From: Aestuariibaculum sp. M13
Lineage (GTDB): Bacteria > Bacteroidota > Bacteroidia > Flavobacteriales > Flavobacteriaceae
Length of the DNA stretch: 64,000 bases
Direction of reading: 5' to 3'
Assembly (NCBI RefSeq): GCF_024723255.1
Contig: NZ_JANIAC010000001.1
Location: 1,317,548-1,381,547 of the forward strand
The position numbers and the translations under genes were made by a program. Of the stretch, positions 7,630-15,987 are shown one piece after another; position 1 is the first letter of the stretch, and every line of letters begins with the position of its first letter. The notes beneath the pieces were generated by a model. The model ran no database searches. It was not told the origin of the DNA and was given only the letters and a program-made list of their open reading frames with translations.

Positions 7630-7660
7630 AACTAAGTAAGTATAAACTAATTCGGCGAAT

Positions 7661-8203
7661 TTGAGTTTAAATCAACTCATAGAACAGTGCAAGAACAATG
7701 ACATTAAAGCACAAAGCGAACTGTACACCCTCTTTTCGGGTAAACTGTTTGGTTTGTGCTTAAAATACTCGCGTAATTACACCGAAGCCGAAGATAATTT
7801 ACAAGATGCTTTTTTAACCATCTTCAGAAAAATAAATCAGTACGAAAACAAAGGATCGTTTGAAGGTTGGTTAAAACGCATTACAGTAAACACCGTTTTG
7901 CAGCAATATAGAAAAGAAAAAGTTTTTGAAATTGCTCATGACGATAACATTGAAGATGTAGACGTAGAAGTTGATGAAGACCGCGTGTCTATCGACTATC
8001 TATTACAAATTATACAGGAATTACCAGACAGGTATAGATTGGTTTTTAACCTTTATGTTCTTGATGGTTATTCGCATAAAGATATAGCAGACATGCTGGA
8101 GATAAACATAGGTACATCAAAATCCAATCTGGCTCGAGCCAGGCAGATTTTAAAACAAACTATAGAATTGTATCTGGCATCACAAAATTTACAATCATTA
8201 TAA
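7661..8203 (+). CDS. ECF-type RNA polymerase sigma-70 factor
   Basis: 180 residues with sigma region 2 (about 20-88, including AEDNLQDAFLTIFRKINQYE and GWLKRITVNTVLQQYRK) and region 4 (about 118-168, including LPDRYRLVFNLYVLDGYSHK and a helix-turn-helix). Region 3 is absent, as in ECF factors. The start is an unusual TTG at 7661: an in-frame stop lies at 7643 and no ATG falls between. Two bases separate it from the barrel gene, so the two proteins are probably made together. It probably drives its own operon from the GCAACC/GCATCT promoter. Confidence 0.9.
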   Translation: MSLNQLIEQCKNNDIKAQSELYTLFSGKLFGLCLKYSRNYTEAEDNLQDAFLTIFRKINQYENKGSFEGWLKRITVNTVLQQYRKEKVFEIAHDDNIEDVDVEVDEDRVSIDYLLQIIQELPDRYRLVFNLYVLDGYSHKDIADMLEINIGTSKSNLARARQILKQTIELYLASQNLQSL

Positions 8204-8205
8204 TA

Positions 8206-9615
8206 ATGAGCGATAAAAAACATATAGACAGACTATTTCAGGAACGCTTTAAAGACTTTGAAGTGACTCCTAAAGATGCTGTATGGAAAAATATTGAATC
8301 TCAGCTTGGGCAGAAGAAAAGCAAAAGAGTCATTCCAATCTGGTGGCGCTATGCAGGTGTGGCGGCAGCATTATTACTATTACTAACCTTAGGTAATCAG
8401 TTTTTCAATGATGGCTCGACTCCTATTGATATCCCAATAATTGTGGATACTAATTCAACTTTAGGATCTTCAGATAATAATGAAAGTACTATCGCTTCAG
8501 AAAACAATGACTTTATAAATTCTGAAGACAATACTAAGAATCTACAATCAGAAATTCAGAATCCTGTTCAAACAAATAATAACACCTCTATTTCATTAAC
8601 TAAATACAAAGGTTCTGAAAGTGGATATTCAAACACCACTTCAACTTTCAATAGTATTGCTCAAAATACTTCAGAAGACAATACCAACACATTAATTAAT
8701 GACAAGTCTCTTGTAAATTCTATTGAAGCAACAGAGGATCAAATCGCCAATAACACTCAAAATATTGGCGAAACCCACATAGAAAATACTATTGCCGAAA
8801 CGAAATCTCAAGAAGAACAAAAAAACAATTTAACTATTGAAGAAGCGATAGAAAACAGCAAAGCCATAACCGAAAATAAAAGTAAATTAAACCGCTGGAG
8901 TATTGCACCAAATGTAGCACCCGTTTATTTCAATTCTTTAGGAGAAGGGTCTTCTCTAGATCAACAGTTTGTAAAAAACTCCAAAACAGGAGAAGTTAAT
9001 ATGAGTTATGGTATTAATGCCAGTTATGCACTTAACGATAAAATAAGTATTCGCTCAGGGATTAACCGTGTTAATTTAGGCTACAATACGAATGATGTTG
9101 TCGTTTACGAATCTGCGGCATTTAGTAATAGTTCCAGCAGTATGAAAAACGTAAGTACGGGCGGCTCTAAAGCTAGCGAAAGTACTATTGCGGTAATTAG
9201 TTCAAATAATATTGCCGAAGCCAGTAAAGCTCCAGAAACTTTTAAAAGTTTCAACACCTCTTTAAACCAATCTTTTGGGTTTATTGAAGTGCCTTTAGAA
9301 ATTGAATATGCCATTACCAATAAAAAACTAGGCATAAACGTTATTGGAGGATTTAGCTCACTATTTTTAAATAACAATGAAGTCTACTCTCAACCTGTTA
9401 ATGGTTCAAAAACCTATATTGGCGAGGCAGTAAACATAAACAATGTAAGTTACAGTGCCAATTTCGGATTGGGACTAAATTATAAAGTCACTAAAAAATT
9501 AGACCTGAACTTAGAACCTATGTTCAAGTACCAGATTAACACATTCGAGAATACCTCCGGAGATTTCAAACCTTATTTTATAGGAGTTTACAGTGGATTC
9601 TCGATTAAATTTTAG
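8206..9615 (+). CDS. Dual-membrane anti-sigma-like protein: cytoplasmic domain, helix, disordered linker, beta-barrel
   Basis: 469 residues in four visible parts. Residues 1-44 are charged and cytoplasmic (DRLFQERFKDFEVTPKDAVW), the likely sigma-binding part. Residues 46-66 form one inner-membrane helix. Residues 67-225 are rich in Asn, Ser, Thr and Glu, low in hydrophobics and probably disordered. Residues 230-469 are alternating beta strands ending in FSIKF, as expected of an outer-membrane barrel. This matches the dual membrane-spanning anti-sigma (Dma) design described in Bacteroides. Its place directly behind an ECF sigma gene supports it. Function here is inferred. Confidence 0.72.
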   Translation: MSDKKHIDRLFQERFKDFEVTPKDAVWKNIESQLGQKKSKRVIPIWWRYAGVAAALLLLLTLGNQFFNDGSTPIDIPIIVDTNSTLGSSDNNESTIASENNDFINSEDNTKNLQSEIQNPVQTNNNTSISLTKYKGSESGYSNTTSTFNSIAQNTSEDNTNTLINDKSLVNSIEATEDQIANNTQNIGETHIENTIAETKSQEEQKNNLTIEEAIENSKAITENKSKLNRWSIAPNVAPVYFNSLGEGSSLDQQFVKNSKTGEVNMSYGINASYALNDKISIRSGINRVNLGYNTNDVVVYESAAFSNSSSSMKNVSTGGSKASESTIAVISSNNIAEASKAPETFKSFNTSLNQSFGFIEVPLEIEYAITNKKLGINVIGGFSSLFLNNNEVYSQPVNGSKTYIGEAVNINNVSYSANFGLGLNYKVTKKLDLNLEPMFKYQINTFENTSGDFKPYFIGVYSGFSIKF

Positions 9616-9670
9616 ATTTTTTGGTTAAATCTGGATATTGATTTTAATGTGCCCTAAATCAATATCATAC

Positions 9671-9701
9671 AAAGGCTGCTCCGTGCCCAGAGCAGCCTTT
9701 T
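9671..9701 (+). terminator. Terminator between sigma operon and plsC (works both ways)
   Basis: AAAGGCTGCTC (9671-9681) and GAGCAGCCTTT (9690-9700) form an 11-bp perfect stem with an 8-base loop. It lies between convergent genes. The T-runs are short on both sides. Confidence 0.75.
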
Positions 9702-9723
9702 ACATTTTAATAATTAAACTTTT

Positions 9724-10458
9724 TCACCCGAAACTTTTCAACTGATTAAGGATAATAGATCGGGATGTTTCATTAAGGGTTTTGGTATGCTCTATATGCA
9801 AATGATTGGTTGGTAAAAAGGCGTGAATCTTAACACGCATAACACCTGGTCCTCCGCTAAAAAAGGTATACGAAAAGCGCTTTTTATTATCGGCAAAGGT
9901 TATGGGCACCACCGGAATATCATGGTTAATAGCCAAACGAAAAGCACCATCTTTAAACTCATCGAGCAGAATGTCTTCATCCGGCACACCACCTTCAGGA
10001 AAAATACAAATACTTAATCCGGATTTTAAACGACGTTTCGCTCTCAAAAATACCGCTTGCCTGCTTTTTGCCGAACTACGGTCTACCAGAATACAGGTAC
10101 GCTTATAGAAAAACCCGAATAGAGGGATATTAGCCAATTCCTTCTTACCTACAAACACAAACGGATTACTAACCGTTACCAGCATGAGCATAATATCTGC
10201 CATAGACGTATGATTCGCAATCAGCATATAACTTTTGCCATACTCAGGAGTTTCTTCTCGTTCAATCTTAAAATAAAAACCCATACCTATCAATATAAAC
10301 TTCGCCCAGATTCGAGCCAGCTTAAAAAAGAACGGATACCATTTTTCCTTTAAAATTGAAACAAAAAGTAACGGAAACAACAACACAATAGGCAATGCCA
10401 CAAGCACATAAAACCAAATGCGGTATAAAATCCAGAACAGATATTTAAAGACTCTCAT
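9724..10458 (-). CDS. plsC: 1-acyl-sn-glycerol-3-phosphate acyltransferase
   Basis: 244 residues. It acylates lysophosphatidate to phosphatidate in phospholipid synthesis, at the inner membrane. Two hydrophobic segments occupy about residues 10-60. The catalytic NHTSMAD motif (HX4D) is at 82-88 and FPEGG at 153-157. It could be a relative acting on other lipids (for example ornithine or sulfonolipids, which these bacteria make). A -10 box ends 5 bases before the ATG, so the mRNA may be nearly leaderless. Confidence 0.87.
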   Translation of the reverse strand: MRVFKYLFWILYRIWFYVLVALPIVLLFPLLFVSILKEKWYPFFFKLARIWAKFILIGMGFYFKIEREETPEYGKSYMLIANHTSMADIMLMLVTVSNPFVFVGKKELANIPLFGFFYKRTCILVDRSSAKSRQAVFLRAKRRLKSGLSICIFPEGGVPDEDILLDEFKDGAFRLAINHDIPVVPITFADNKKRFSYTFFSGGPGVMRVKIHAFLPTNHLHIEHTKTLNETSRSIILNQLKSFG

Positions 10459-10463
10459 ACAAA

Positions 10464-10471
10464 CAAAAATA
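10464..10471 (-). promoter_or_regulatory. -10 box of plsC, very close to the start codon
   Basis: Minus strand TATTTTTG fits TAnnTTTG exactly. Only 5 bases separate it from the plsC ATG at 10458. No clear TTG is seen at the -33 position. Confidence 0.5.
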
Positions 10472-10613
10472 GACTATTAAATTGATTCTATTTAATGCTA
10501 GTTAATTTTTAAAAAATTGGCAACAGGTTTTCTGTTTGATTCAAAATTAGATAATATTTTCGTTTAGCTAAAAGGGCGATTCAGAATTGCTTTTTTATGT
10601 TACTAAGTATAAT

Positions 10614-10621
10614 TACATTTG
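10614..10621 (+). promoter_or_regulatory. -10 box of trpS
   Basis: TACATTTG fits TAnnTTTG exactly and lies 48 bases before the trpS ATG. The nearest TTG (10587-10589) is 24 bases upstream, longer than usual. Confidence 0.45.
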
Positions 10622-10642
10622 CTCTTTCGTTTAATTTAAACC

Positions 10643-10662
10643 ATTTCCGCCATAGCGGAAAT
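10643..10662 (+). promoter_or_regulatory. Perfect stem-loop immediately upstream of trpS start
   Basis: ATTTCCGC (10643-10650), loop CATA, GCGGAAAT (10655-10662): an 8-bp perfect stem ending 7 bases before the ATG at 10670. It would lie in the leader if the -10 box at 10614 is used. It may hinder ribosome entry, or may be a short REP-like repeat. Confidence 0.5.
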
Positions 10663-10669
10663 AACAATT

Positions 10670-11638
10670 ATGGCTAGAGTATTAACAGGTATACAAAGTA
10701 CAGGAACACCACATTTAGGAAACATTTTAGGAGCAATAATTCCAGCTATTAAAATGGCTGAACAACCTGAAAATGATTCCTTTTTATTTATCGCTAATTT
10801 GCACACTTTAACGCAAATTAAAGATGCTGAAGAATTACGTTATAACACCTATTCTGTAGCTGCAACTTGGCTTGCCTTTGGTCTTGATATTGAAAAAACG
10901 GTTTTTTACAGACAAAGCGATATTCCTCAGGTAACCGAGTTATCATGGTATTTAAGCTGCTTTTTCCCTTACCAACGTTTAACTTTAGCACACAGTTTTA
11001 AAGATAAAGCCGACCGTTTAGAAGATGTAAACTCAGGGTTGTTTACATACCCGATGTTAATGGCTGCCGATATTTTACTTTATGATGCCGAGATTATTCC
11101 AGTTGGAAAAGATCAGTTACAACATATTGAAATGACACGTGATGTTGCGTTGCGTTTTCATGCTAAAATGGGAGACGTTTTTGTGTTGCCTGAAGGAAAA
11201 ATTCAGGAAAACACCATGCTTATTCCTGGTACCGATGGAGAAAAAATGAGTAAATCTCGCAATAACTTCATCAATATTTTTGAAACCGATAAGAAGCTTC
11301 GCAAGCAAATTATGGCTATTAAAACCGATAGCACACCTTTGGAAGAACCAAAAGACTGGTCTACTTGTAACTGTTTTGCTCTGTATAATTTATTGGCAAA
11401 CGACGAGCAAATAGCAATCATGAAAGCCAACTACGAAAATGGTAATTACGGTTACGGTCATGCCAAACAAGCGTTATTTGAATTAATCGTTGAAAAGTTT
11501 GCCACAGAACGCGAACGTTACAATTATTACATGAACAACCTTAACGAACTAGACAAAGCTTTGGCTTTAGGTGCTGAAAAAGCAAAACAAGTTGCTGATA
11601 AAGTACTAAATAAGGTTCGCGAAAAAGTAGGATATTAA
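10670..11638 (+). CDS. trpS: Tryptophanyl-tRNA synthetase
   Basis: 322 residues, a normal bacterial class I TrpRS. It charges tRNA-Trp with tryptophan in the cytoplasm. The HIGH-type signature is TGTPHLGN (11-18) and the KMSKS loop is exact at 192-196. A palindromic stem-loop sits just before its start codon. The next gene follows after 23 bases on the same strand with no obvious terminator between, so the two may be co-transcribed although unrelated in function. Confidence 0.97.
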   Translation: MARVLTGIQSTGTPHLGNILGAIIPAIKMAEQPENDSFLFIANLHTLTQIKDAEELRYNTYSVAATWLAFGLDIEKTVFYRQSDIPQVTELSWYLSCFFPYQRLTLAHSFKDKADRLEDVNSGLFTYPMLMAADILLYDAEIIPVGKDQLQHIEMTRDVALRFHAKMGDVFVLPEGKIQENTMLIPGTDGEKMSKSRNNFINIFETDKKLRKQIMAIKTDSTPLEEPKDWSTCNCFALYNLLANDEQIAIMKANYENGNYGYGHAKQALFELIVEKFATERERYNYYMNNLNELDKALALGAEKAKQVADKVLNKVREKVGY

Positions 11639-11661
11639 ATATAATTGCTATTTTTAGATGG

Positions 11662-13203
11662 ATGAAACACCTTATCTGTCTAAAAATAGCAATCCTTTTT
11701 TGTGGCAACCTCATCTTTTCTCAGGTTGGGCTGGAGTTTCATCCCAACAAACAATTTTACTTAAAAGGAAATTCTGCTCTTACAGGCAATACCATTTTAG
11801 GTGTCGACGCTCAAAATCCCTATCACGATACAACAGAAATTAACGATAGCTTTAGTCTTATCTATATAGATATTGACCAAGATAGTACAACGTTTAGTTC
11901 GAGTAGTGCCGATTTACTTTTCGAAAAAAACTCTAAAATAGCCTATGCGGCTTTTTACTGGAGTGCAACTTATCCCTTTGAATTTGGAGAAAAGAAAAAA
12001 TCGAATCACGAAATCATTTACCAGGGAGATTCTAACAGAGACCAAAACATTAATTCTGTTTTACTAAAAACACCTACTTCCAATACTTATCTTCCAATAA
12101 CGGGAGAAATTATTTTCGATAGTTACGAACAAGACAGTTTTAAATACAATACGCCTTATGTTTGCTATGCCGATGTTACCAAATTACTACAAGAAACTTC
12201 TCAGGTAAACGGCACATACACGGTCGCCAATATAAAAGCTACACAAGGTTATATTTCAGGTGGTTCATCGGGAGGCTGGTTGCTTTATGTAATTTATAAA
12301 TCTGAAACCGAAACGCCGAAATACTTTACTACCTATAATGGACTTATTGGATTAGAAAGCGACCCTGCTACTATTTACTTTAACAACTTTAAAACACCTT
12401 CAGAAGGTAATATAAAAACGAGTTTATCTATCGCAACTCTTGAGGGCGACCGACGTATTACATCGGATTACTGCGCCATTTTGGATTCGGACTCCAATAA
12501 CTTTATTAATCTGAAAAGTAACGACCGTGAAGAGAATAACTTTTTTAACAGCAGCATTACAATCTATTCTGAAACTGATATTTCAAGAAATCCGAATAGT
12601 ACAAACACACTTGGTTTCGATTTAGTGAAAAAAGATATCCCAAACGAAAACAACGCTATTTTAAAACCTAATAGTACAGAAACAGCCATTCAACTTTCAA
12701 CAAAAGTCGATCGTTATTATCCGTTTTTTATTGCTTTTGAAACTGAAATCAGCACGGATTATTACCTATCAAAAAAAAACAATTTTATTGCTTCTACCGA
12801 AAACACACCTATAAATACGTTCGATACGGTTAGCTCTAATATCAGTGAAAACACAATTTCTGAAACACCAGAAACACTTACATATTCGACTGATATATCG
12901 GAAGCTAAAAAATTGGAAATTGATAAAAAGATTAATGCCTCAACTCCAGTGACTGTGCCAAATTTGGAAAAAGGGTATTATCTGGTGACTAACGTATTCA
13001 AAAATAAAATTCATACCACCAACTGGATAACTTTTTTAAATGAAAAAGGATATCGTCCCAATTACTATATAAACCCTGAAAACAATTGGTATTACGTTTA
13101 TATACAAAGCAACTCTAATCCTTACCCAATTTTCATTGAAAAGGAAAAACTCTCTCAAGAAGAGTATTTTAAAGGACTTTGGGTTGCGAAAATAAATTAT
13201 TAG
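11662..13203 (+). CDS. Secreted protein of unknown function with SPOR-like C-terminus
   Basis: 513 residues. The signal peptide starts MKHLICLKIAILFCGNLIFSQ. The body is rich in Ser, Thr and Asn and has a conserved-looking segment around 170-230 (YADVTKLLQE, SGGSSGGWLLYVIY). The last 85 residues (from GYYLVTNVF to the end) look like a SPOR-type fold as found in some envelope proteins associated with type IX secretion. An ATG at 11658 in another frame opens only a 61-codon overlap and is not used. I do not recognise a family for the N-terminal part. The 3' end overlaps dprA by 4 bases, tail to tail. Confidence 0.7.
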   Translation: MKHLICLKIAILFCGNLIFSQVGLEFHPNKQFYLKGNSALTGNTILGVDAQNPYHDTTEINDSFSLIYIDIDQDSTTFSSSSADLLFEKNSKIAYAAFYWSATYPFEFGEKKKSNHEIIYQGDSNRDQNINSVLLKTPTSNTYLPITGEIIFDSYEQDSFKYNTPYVCYADVTKLLQETSQVNGTYTVANIKATQGYISGGSSGGWLLYVIYKSETETPKYFTTYNGLIGLESDPATIYFNNFKTPSEGNIKTSLSIATLEGDRRITSDYCAILDSDSNNFINLKSNDREENNFFNSSITIYSETDISRNPNSTNTLGFDLVKKDIPNENNAILKPNSTETAIQLSTKVDRYYPFFIAFETEISTDYYLSKKNNFIASTENTPINTFDTVSSNISENTISETPETLTYSTDISEAKKLEIDKKINASTPVTVPNLEKGYYLVTNVFKNKIHTTNWITFLNEKGYRPNYYINPENNWYYVYIQSNSNPYPIFIEKEKLSQEEYFKGLWVAKINY

Positions 13204-14303
13204 ATAAGTTCGAAAAGCTTTCCGGGTAGTGGTCTCACAACACCTTTTAACTCCATATTCAATAAAATACTGGCGACCTTAAAAATGGGTAAATTACAGT
13301 TAATTGCAATCATATCCAGCTGTTGTTTATCTTCAGCTTTCAGACAATTATATATTACTTTTTCTGTTTCATCTAGTTCTACGAATAATTGCTTTTGAAT
13401 TACCGGTTTAGTTTCTTCTTCCAATTGCCAGTTAAGTATATAGGGCACATCTAAAGGTGTAGATAACATATGCGCTTGCTGCTTCTTTATTAAATTATTA
13501 CAGCCCACGCTTTGTATATCGGTTGTTCGTCCGGGTACGGCAAAAACATCACGGTTGTAGGAATTGGCTATATCCGCGGTTACCAGACTCCCGCCCTTCT
13601 CTGCGGATTCTATAACAATAGTCGCCTCGCTTAATCCGGCAATAATCCGATTCCGCTTTAAAAAGTTATTTCTATCGAAGGCATCGCTACTCCAAAAATC
13701 AGTGAAAAACCCACCGTTTTGTTCGACCTCAACCATATATTTTTTATGAACTTTAGGATAAATCTGATTTAAACCGTGCGCTAAGCAGCCTATAGTTTGC
13801 AGATTATGTTTTAAAGCCGCCTTATGTGCCGTAATGTCGGTGCCGTAGGCAAATCCGGAAACAATTACCGGATTATAAACAGTTAATTGTTCAATCAATT
13901 GTTCGCAAAAGGCAATACCGTTGGTGGTTATTTTTCGGGTTCCAACAATGCTAATTACCCGTTGCTGTTTCAAATTGATATTACCCGTTTCAAATAACAA
14001 AATAGGTGCATCAATACAATGCTTTAATCTGGTTGGATATTCCTCATCTTCAAAGTAGGATACTTTGATTTGATTCTCCTGAATAAACTTCAGCTCTTCT
14101 TCGGCAGCCTTTAAATGTTCTGCTTCAAACAAATGCTTTAACGTTACTGTACCGACACCATCAATTTTAAGTAAATGCTGTTGCTTTTCCTTTAAAACCG
14201 CCTCTGCACTACCACAATGCGCAATCAGTCGTTTGGCAATAATATCGCCAATATTCGGTACATGCTGCAAAGCCAAGGTGTACAACAACTGATGTTCGTT
14301 CAT
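13200..14303 (-). CDS. dprA: DNA-processing protein DprA
   Basis: 367 residues. DprA loads RecA on incoming single-stranded DNA during transformation. An N-terminal helix-hairpin-helix region (about 1-60) precedes the Rossmann-like core with GTRKITTNG (121-129) and SGFAYGTDITAH (149-160). Further on are RNRIIAGLS, SAEKGGSLVTA and VFAVPG, and then a C-terminal winged-helix domain. All expected motifs are intact. No other competence gene lies nearby. Confidence 0.95.
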   Translation of the reverse strand: MNEHQLLYTLALQHVPNIGDIIAKRLIAHCGSAEAVLKEKQQHLLKIDGVGTVTLKHLFEAEHLKAAEEELKFIQENQIKVSYFEDEEYPTRLKHCIDAPILLFETGNINLKQQRVISIVGTRKITTNGIAFCEQLIEQLTVYNPVIVSGFAYGTDITAHKAALKHNLQTIGCLAHGLNQIYPKVHKKYMVEVEQNGGFFTDFWSSDAFDRNNFLKRNRIIAGLSEATIVIESAEKGGSLVTADIANSYNRDVFAVPGRTTDIQSVGCNNLIKKQQAHMLSTPLDVPYILNWQLEEETKPVIQKQLFVELDETEKVIYNCLKAEDKQQLDMIAINCNLPIFKVASILLNMELKGVVRPLPGKLFELI

Positions 14304-14394
14304 AGTATACTTCTGATTTTCAGACTACAATAAAAGAATTTTCGTACTCTTAAAAAAAATATAGAAGTAAATTTTCATCGAAAGCATAATTTTT

Positions 14395-14402
14395 TAACTT
14401 TG
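14395..14402 (+). promoter_or_regulatory. -10 box of the SPOR/HU protein gene, leaderless-type spacing
   Basis: TAACTTTG fits TAnnTTTG exactly and ends 5 bases before the ATG at 14408, so transcription would start at or next to the start codon. Nineteen bases upstream is only a TTT. Confidence 0.5.
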
Positions 14403-14407
14403 TTAAT

Positions 14408-15343
14408 ATGCAATTAGAAACTTACATAAGCGATTTACTATATAGATATGAATGTGTTACCGTTCCTGAGTTTGGTTCGTTTTTAACACAACGCGTATCT
14501 GCAACGATAGATGAAACTTCGAATGCGTTTTTTCCGCCAAAGAAAATCTTATCGTTTAATGAGCAGATTCAGAAAAATGATGGCTTATTAGCGCATTACA
14601 TTGCCGATGTAGAGCAGATTTCTTTCGAGGCTGCAAACAAGAAAATTGCGAAACGTGTAGACGTTTTAAAATCAAACTTAACACAAGGTGAAACGCTTAA
14701 CTTTAAAAACATTGGAACACTTGTTTTTAATAGTGAAAGCAAAATGATGTTCGAACCATCGTATCAGGTTAACTACTTAACCGATGCTTTTGGTTTATCG
14801 CAATTTGTTTCACCATCTGTTACTCGTGAGGTTTATAACGAACAGATTGATGCCGTTGAAAAAGTTATTCCTTTAACCATTACTGCCGAAAAACGTAAGA
14901 ACAGACCTTACTTTAAGTATGCTGCTATTGCTGTTATAGCCTTAACACTTGGTGGTTACGTAGCTTCAAACATGTATGTAAATAATATTGAGCAACACAA
15001 TCAAATCGCTCAACAAGAAGCGGCTCAAAAATTAGATAACAAAATACAACAGGCAACTTTTAGTTTAAATCCGCTTCCGGCAGCTAACTTAAAAGTCACC
15101 AAGCAAACAGGTAAATACCATATTGTTGCGGGTGCTTTTAGAGTTGAAGAAAACTGCGATGCTAAAATTGCCGAATTAAAAGCTTTAGGGTTTAGCGCTA
15201 GAAAAATTGGTGTTAACCGTTTTGGTTTACACGAAGTGGTTTATGCCAGTTATGAAGACAGACTTGAAGCCTTAAAAGCTTTAAGAACTATTAAATCTGA
15301 GCATAATAAAGATGCCTGGTTAGATGTAAGAGTCTTAGATTAA
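14408..15343 (+). CDS. HU/CCDC81-like and SPOR domain membrane protein
   Basis: 311 residues. The N-terminal two thirds (1-140) resemble the paired HU-like domains found in Bacteroidota SPOR proteins, with FGSFLTQRV and LNFKNIGTLVFN segments. One membrane helix (170-187) follows, then a periplasmic linker and a SPOR domain (about 232-311, starting KYHIVAGAFR), which binds denuded septal peptidoglycan. This suggests a cell-division or nucleoid-to-envelope link (inference). It is probably transcribed alone. Confidence 0.85.
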   Translation: MQLETYISDLLYRYECVTVPEFGSFLTQRVSATIDETSNAFFPPKKILSFNEQIQKNDGLLAHYIADVEQISFEAANKKIAKRVDVLKSNLTQGETLNFKNIGTLVFNSESKMMFEPSYQVNYLTDAFGLSQFVSPSVTREVYNEQIDAVEKVIPLTITAEKRKNRPYFKYAAIAVIALTLGGYVASNMYVNNIEQHNQIAQQEAAQKLDNKIQQATFSLNPLPAANLKVTKQTGKYHIVAGAFRVEENCDAKIAELKALGFSARKIGVNRFGLHEVVYASYEDRLEALKALRTIKSEHNKDAWLDVRVLD

Positions 15344-15387
15344 GCATTCTTTAACTTTTTAATTCCTTCTGATTTCTAAAATCCTTT

Positions 15388-15395
15388 TACCTTTG
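15388..15395 (+). promoter_or_regulatory. -10 box of the thioesterase gene
   Basis: TACCTTTG fits TAnnTTTG exactly, 22 bases before the ATG at 15418. No good TTG is seen upstream. Confidence 0.45.
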
Positions 15396-15417
15396 CGGCA
15401 AAATTAAACTAAACGCA

Positions 15418-15933
15418 ATGAAGGGAAAGACTCCTGAAGAATCGAAAACAATCATGACCGACCTGGTTTTACCCGGTGAAACCAACCCTTTAAACAATTT
15501 GTTTGGAGGTGAATTATTGGCGCGTATGGATCGTTGTGCGGCTATTGCTGCCAGACGCCATAGTGCTCGTTTTGTAGTAACAGCCTCGGTTAATCATGTG
15601 GCATTTAATAAAGCTGTTCCATTAGATAGTGTGGTTACTGTAGAAGCTAAAGTTTCTCGTGCTTTCACAACTTCTATGGAAGTATTTATCGATGCATGGA
15701 TTGAAGATCGTCAGTCGGGAGATCGCACTAAAGCTAACGAAGGTATTTACACGTTTGTTGCTGTAGATGAAACCGGACGCCCAGTTAGAATTCCTGAATT
15801 ATTACCAGAAACAGAATTAGAAAAAGCGCGTTACGATGCCGCTTTACGTCGTAAACAATTAAGCTTATTACTTTCAGGTAAAATGAAACCAAGTGAAGCT
15901 ACTGAGTTAAAGGCCTTCTTTATGGAAGAATAA
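15418..15933 (+). CDS. Acyl-CoA thioesterase (hotdog fold, YciA/BFIT-like)
   Basis: 171 residues. It hydrolyses acyl-CoA to free CoA and fatty acid in the cytoplasm. The hotdog signature is visible as NPLNNLFGGELLARMDRCAA (about 27-46), followed by the strand VTASVNHVAFNKAVPLDSVV. A charged C-terminal helix closes the protein. Substrate range cannot be read from the sequence. The start ATG fits the family length. Confidence 0.87.
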   Translation: MKGKTPEESKTIMTDLVLPGETNPLNNLFGGELLARMDRCAAIAARRHSARFVVTASVNHVAFNKAVPLDSVVTVEAKVSRAFTTSMEVFIDAWIEDRQSGDRTKANEGIYTFVAVDETGRPVRIPELLPETELEKARYDAALRRKQLSLLLSGKMKPSEATELKAFFMEE

Positions 15934-15961
15934 TGCTTCGATGAAATAAAACATATATTAT

Positions 15962-15987
15962 AAAATCCTGACTCCGGTCGGGATTTT
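15962..15987. terminator. Bidirectional terminator between thioesterase and envC-like gene
   Basis: AAAATCCTGAC (15962-15972) and GTCGGGATTTT (15977-15987) pair over 11 bp with one wobble pair around loop TCCG, between convergent genes. It overlaps the last bases of the minus-strand gene. Confidence 0.75.
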
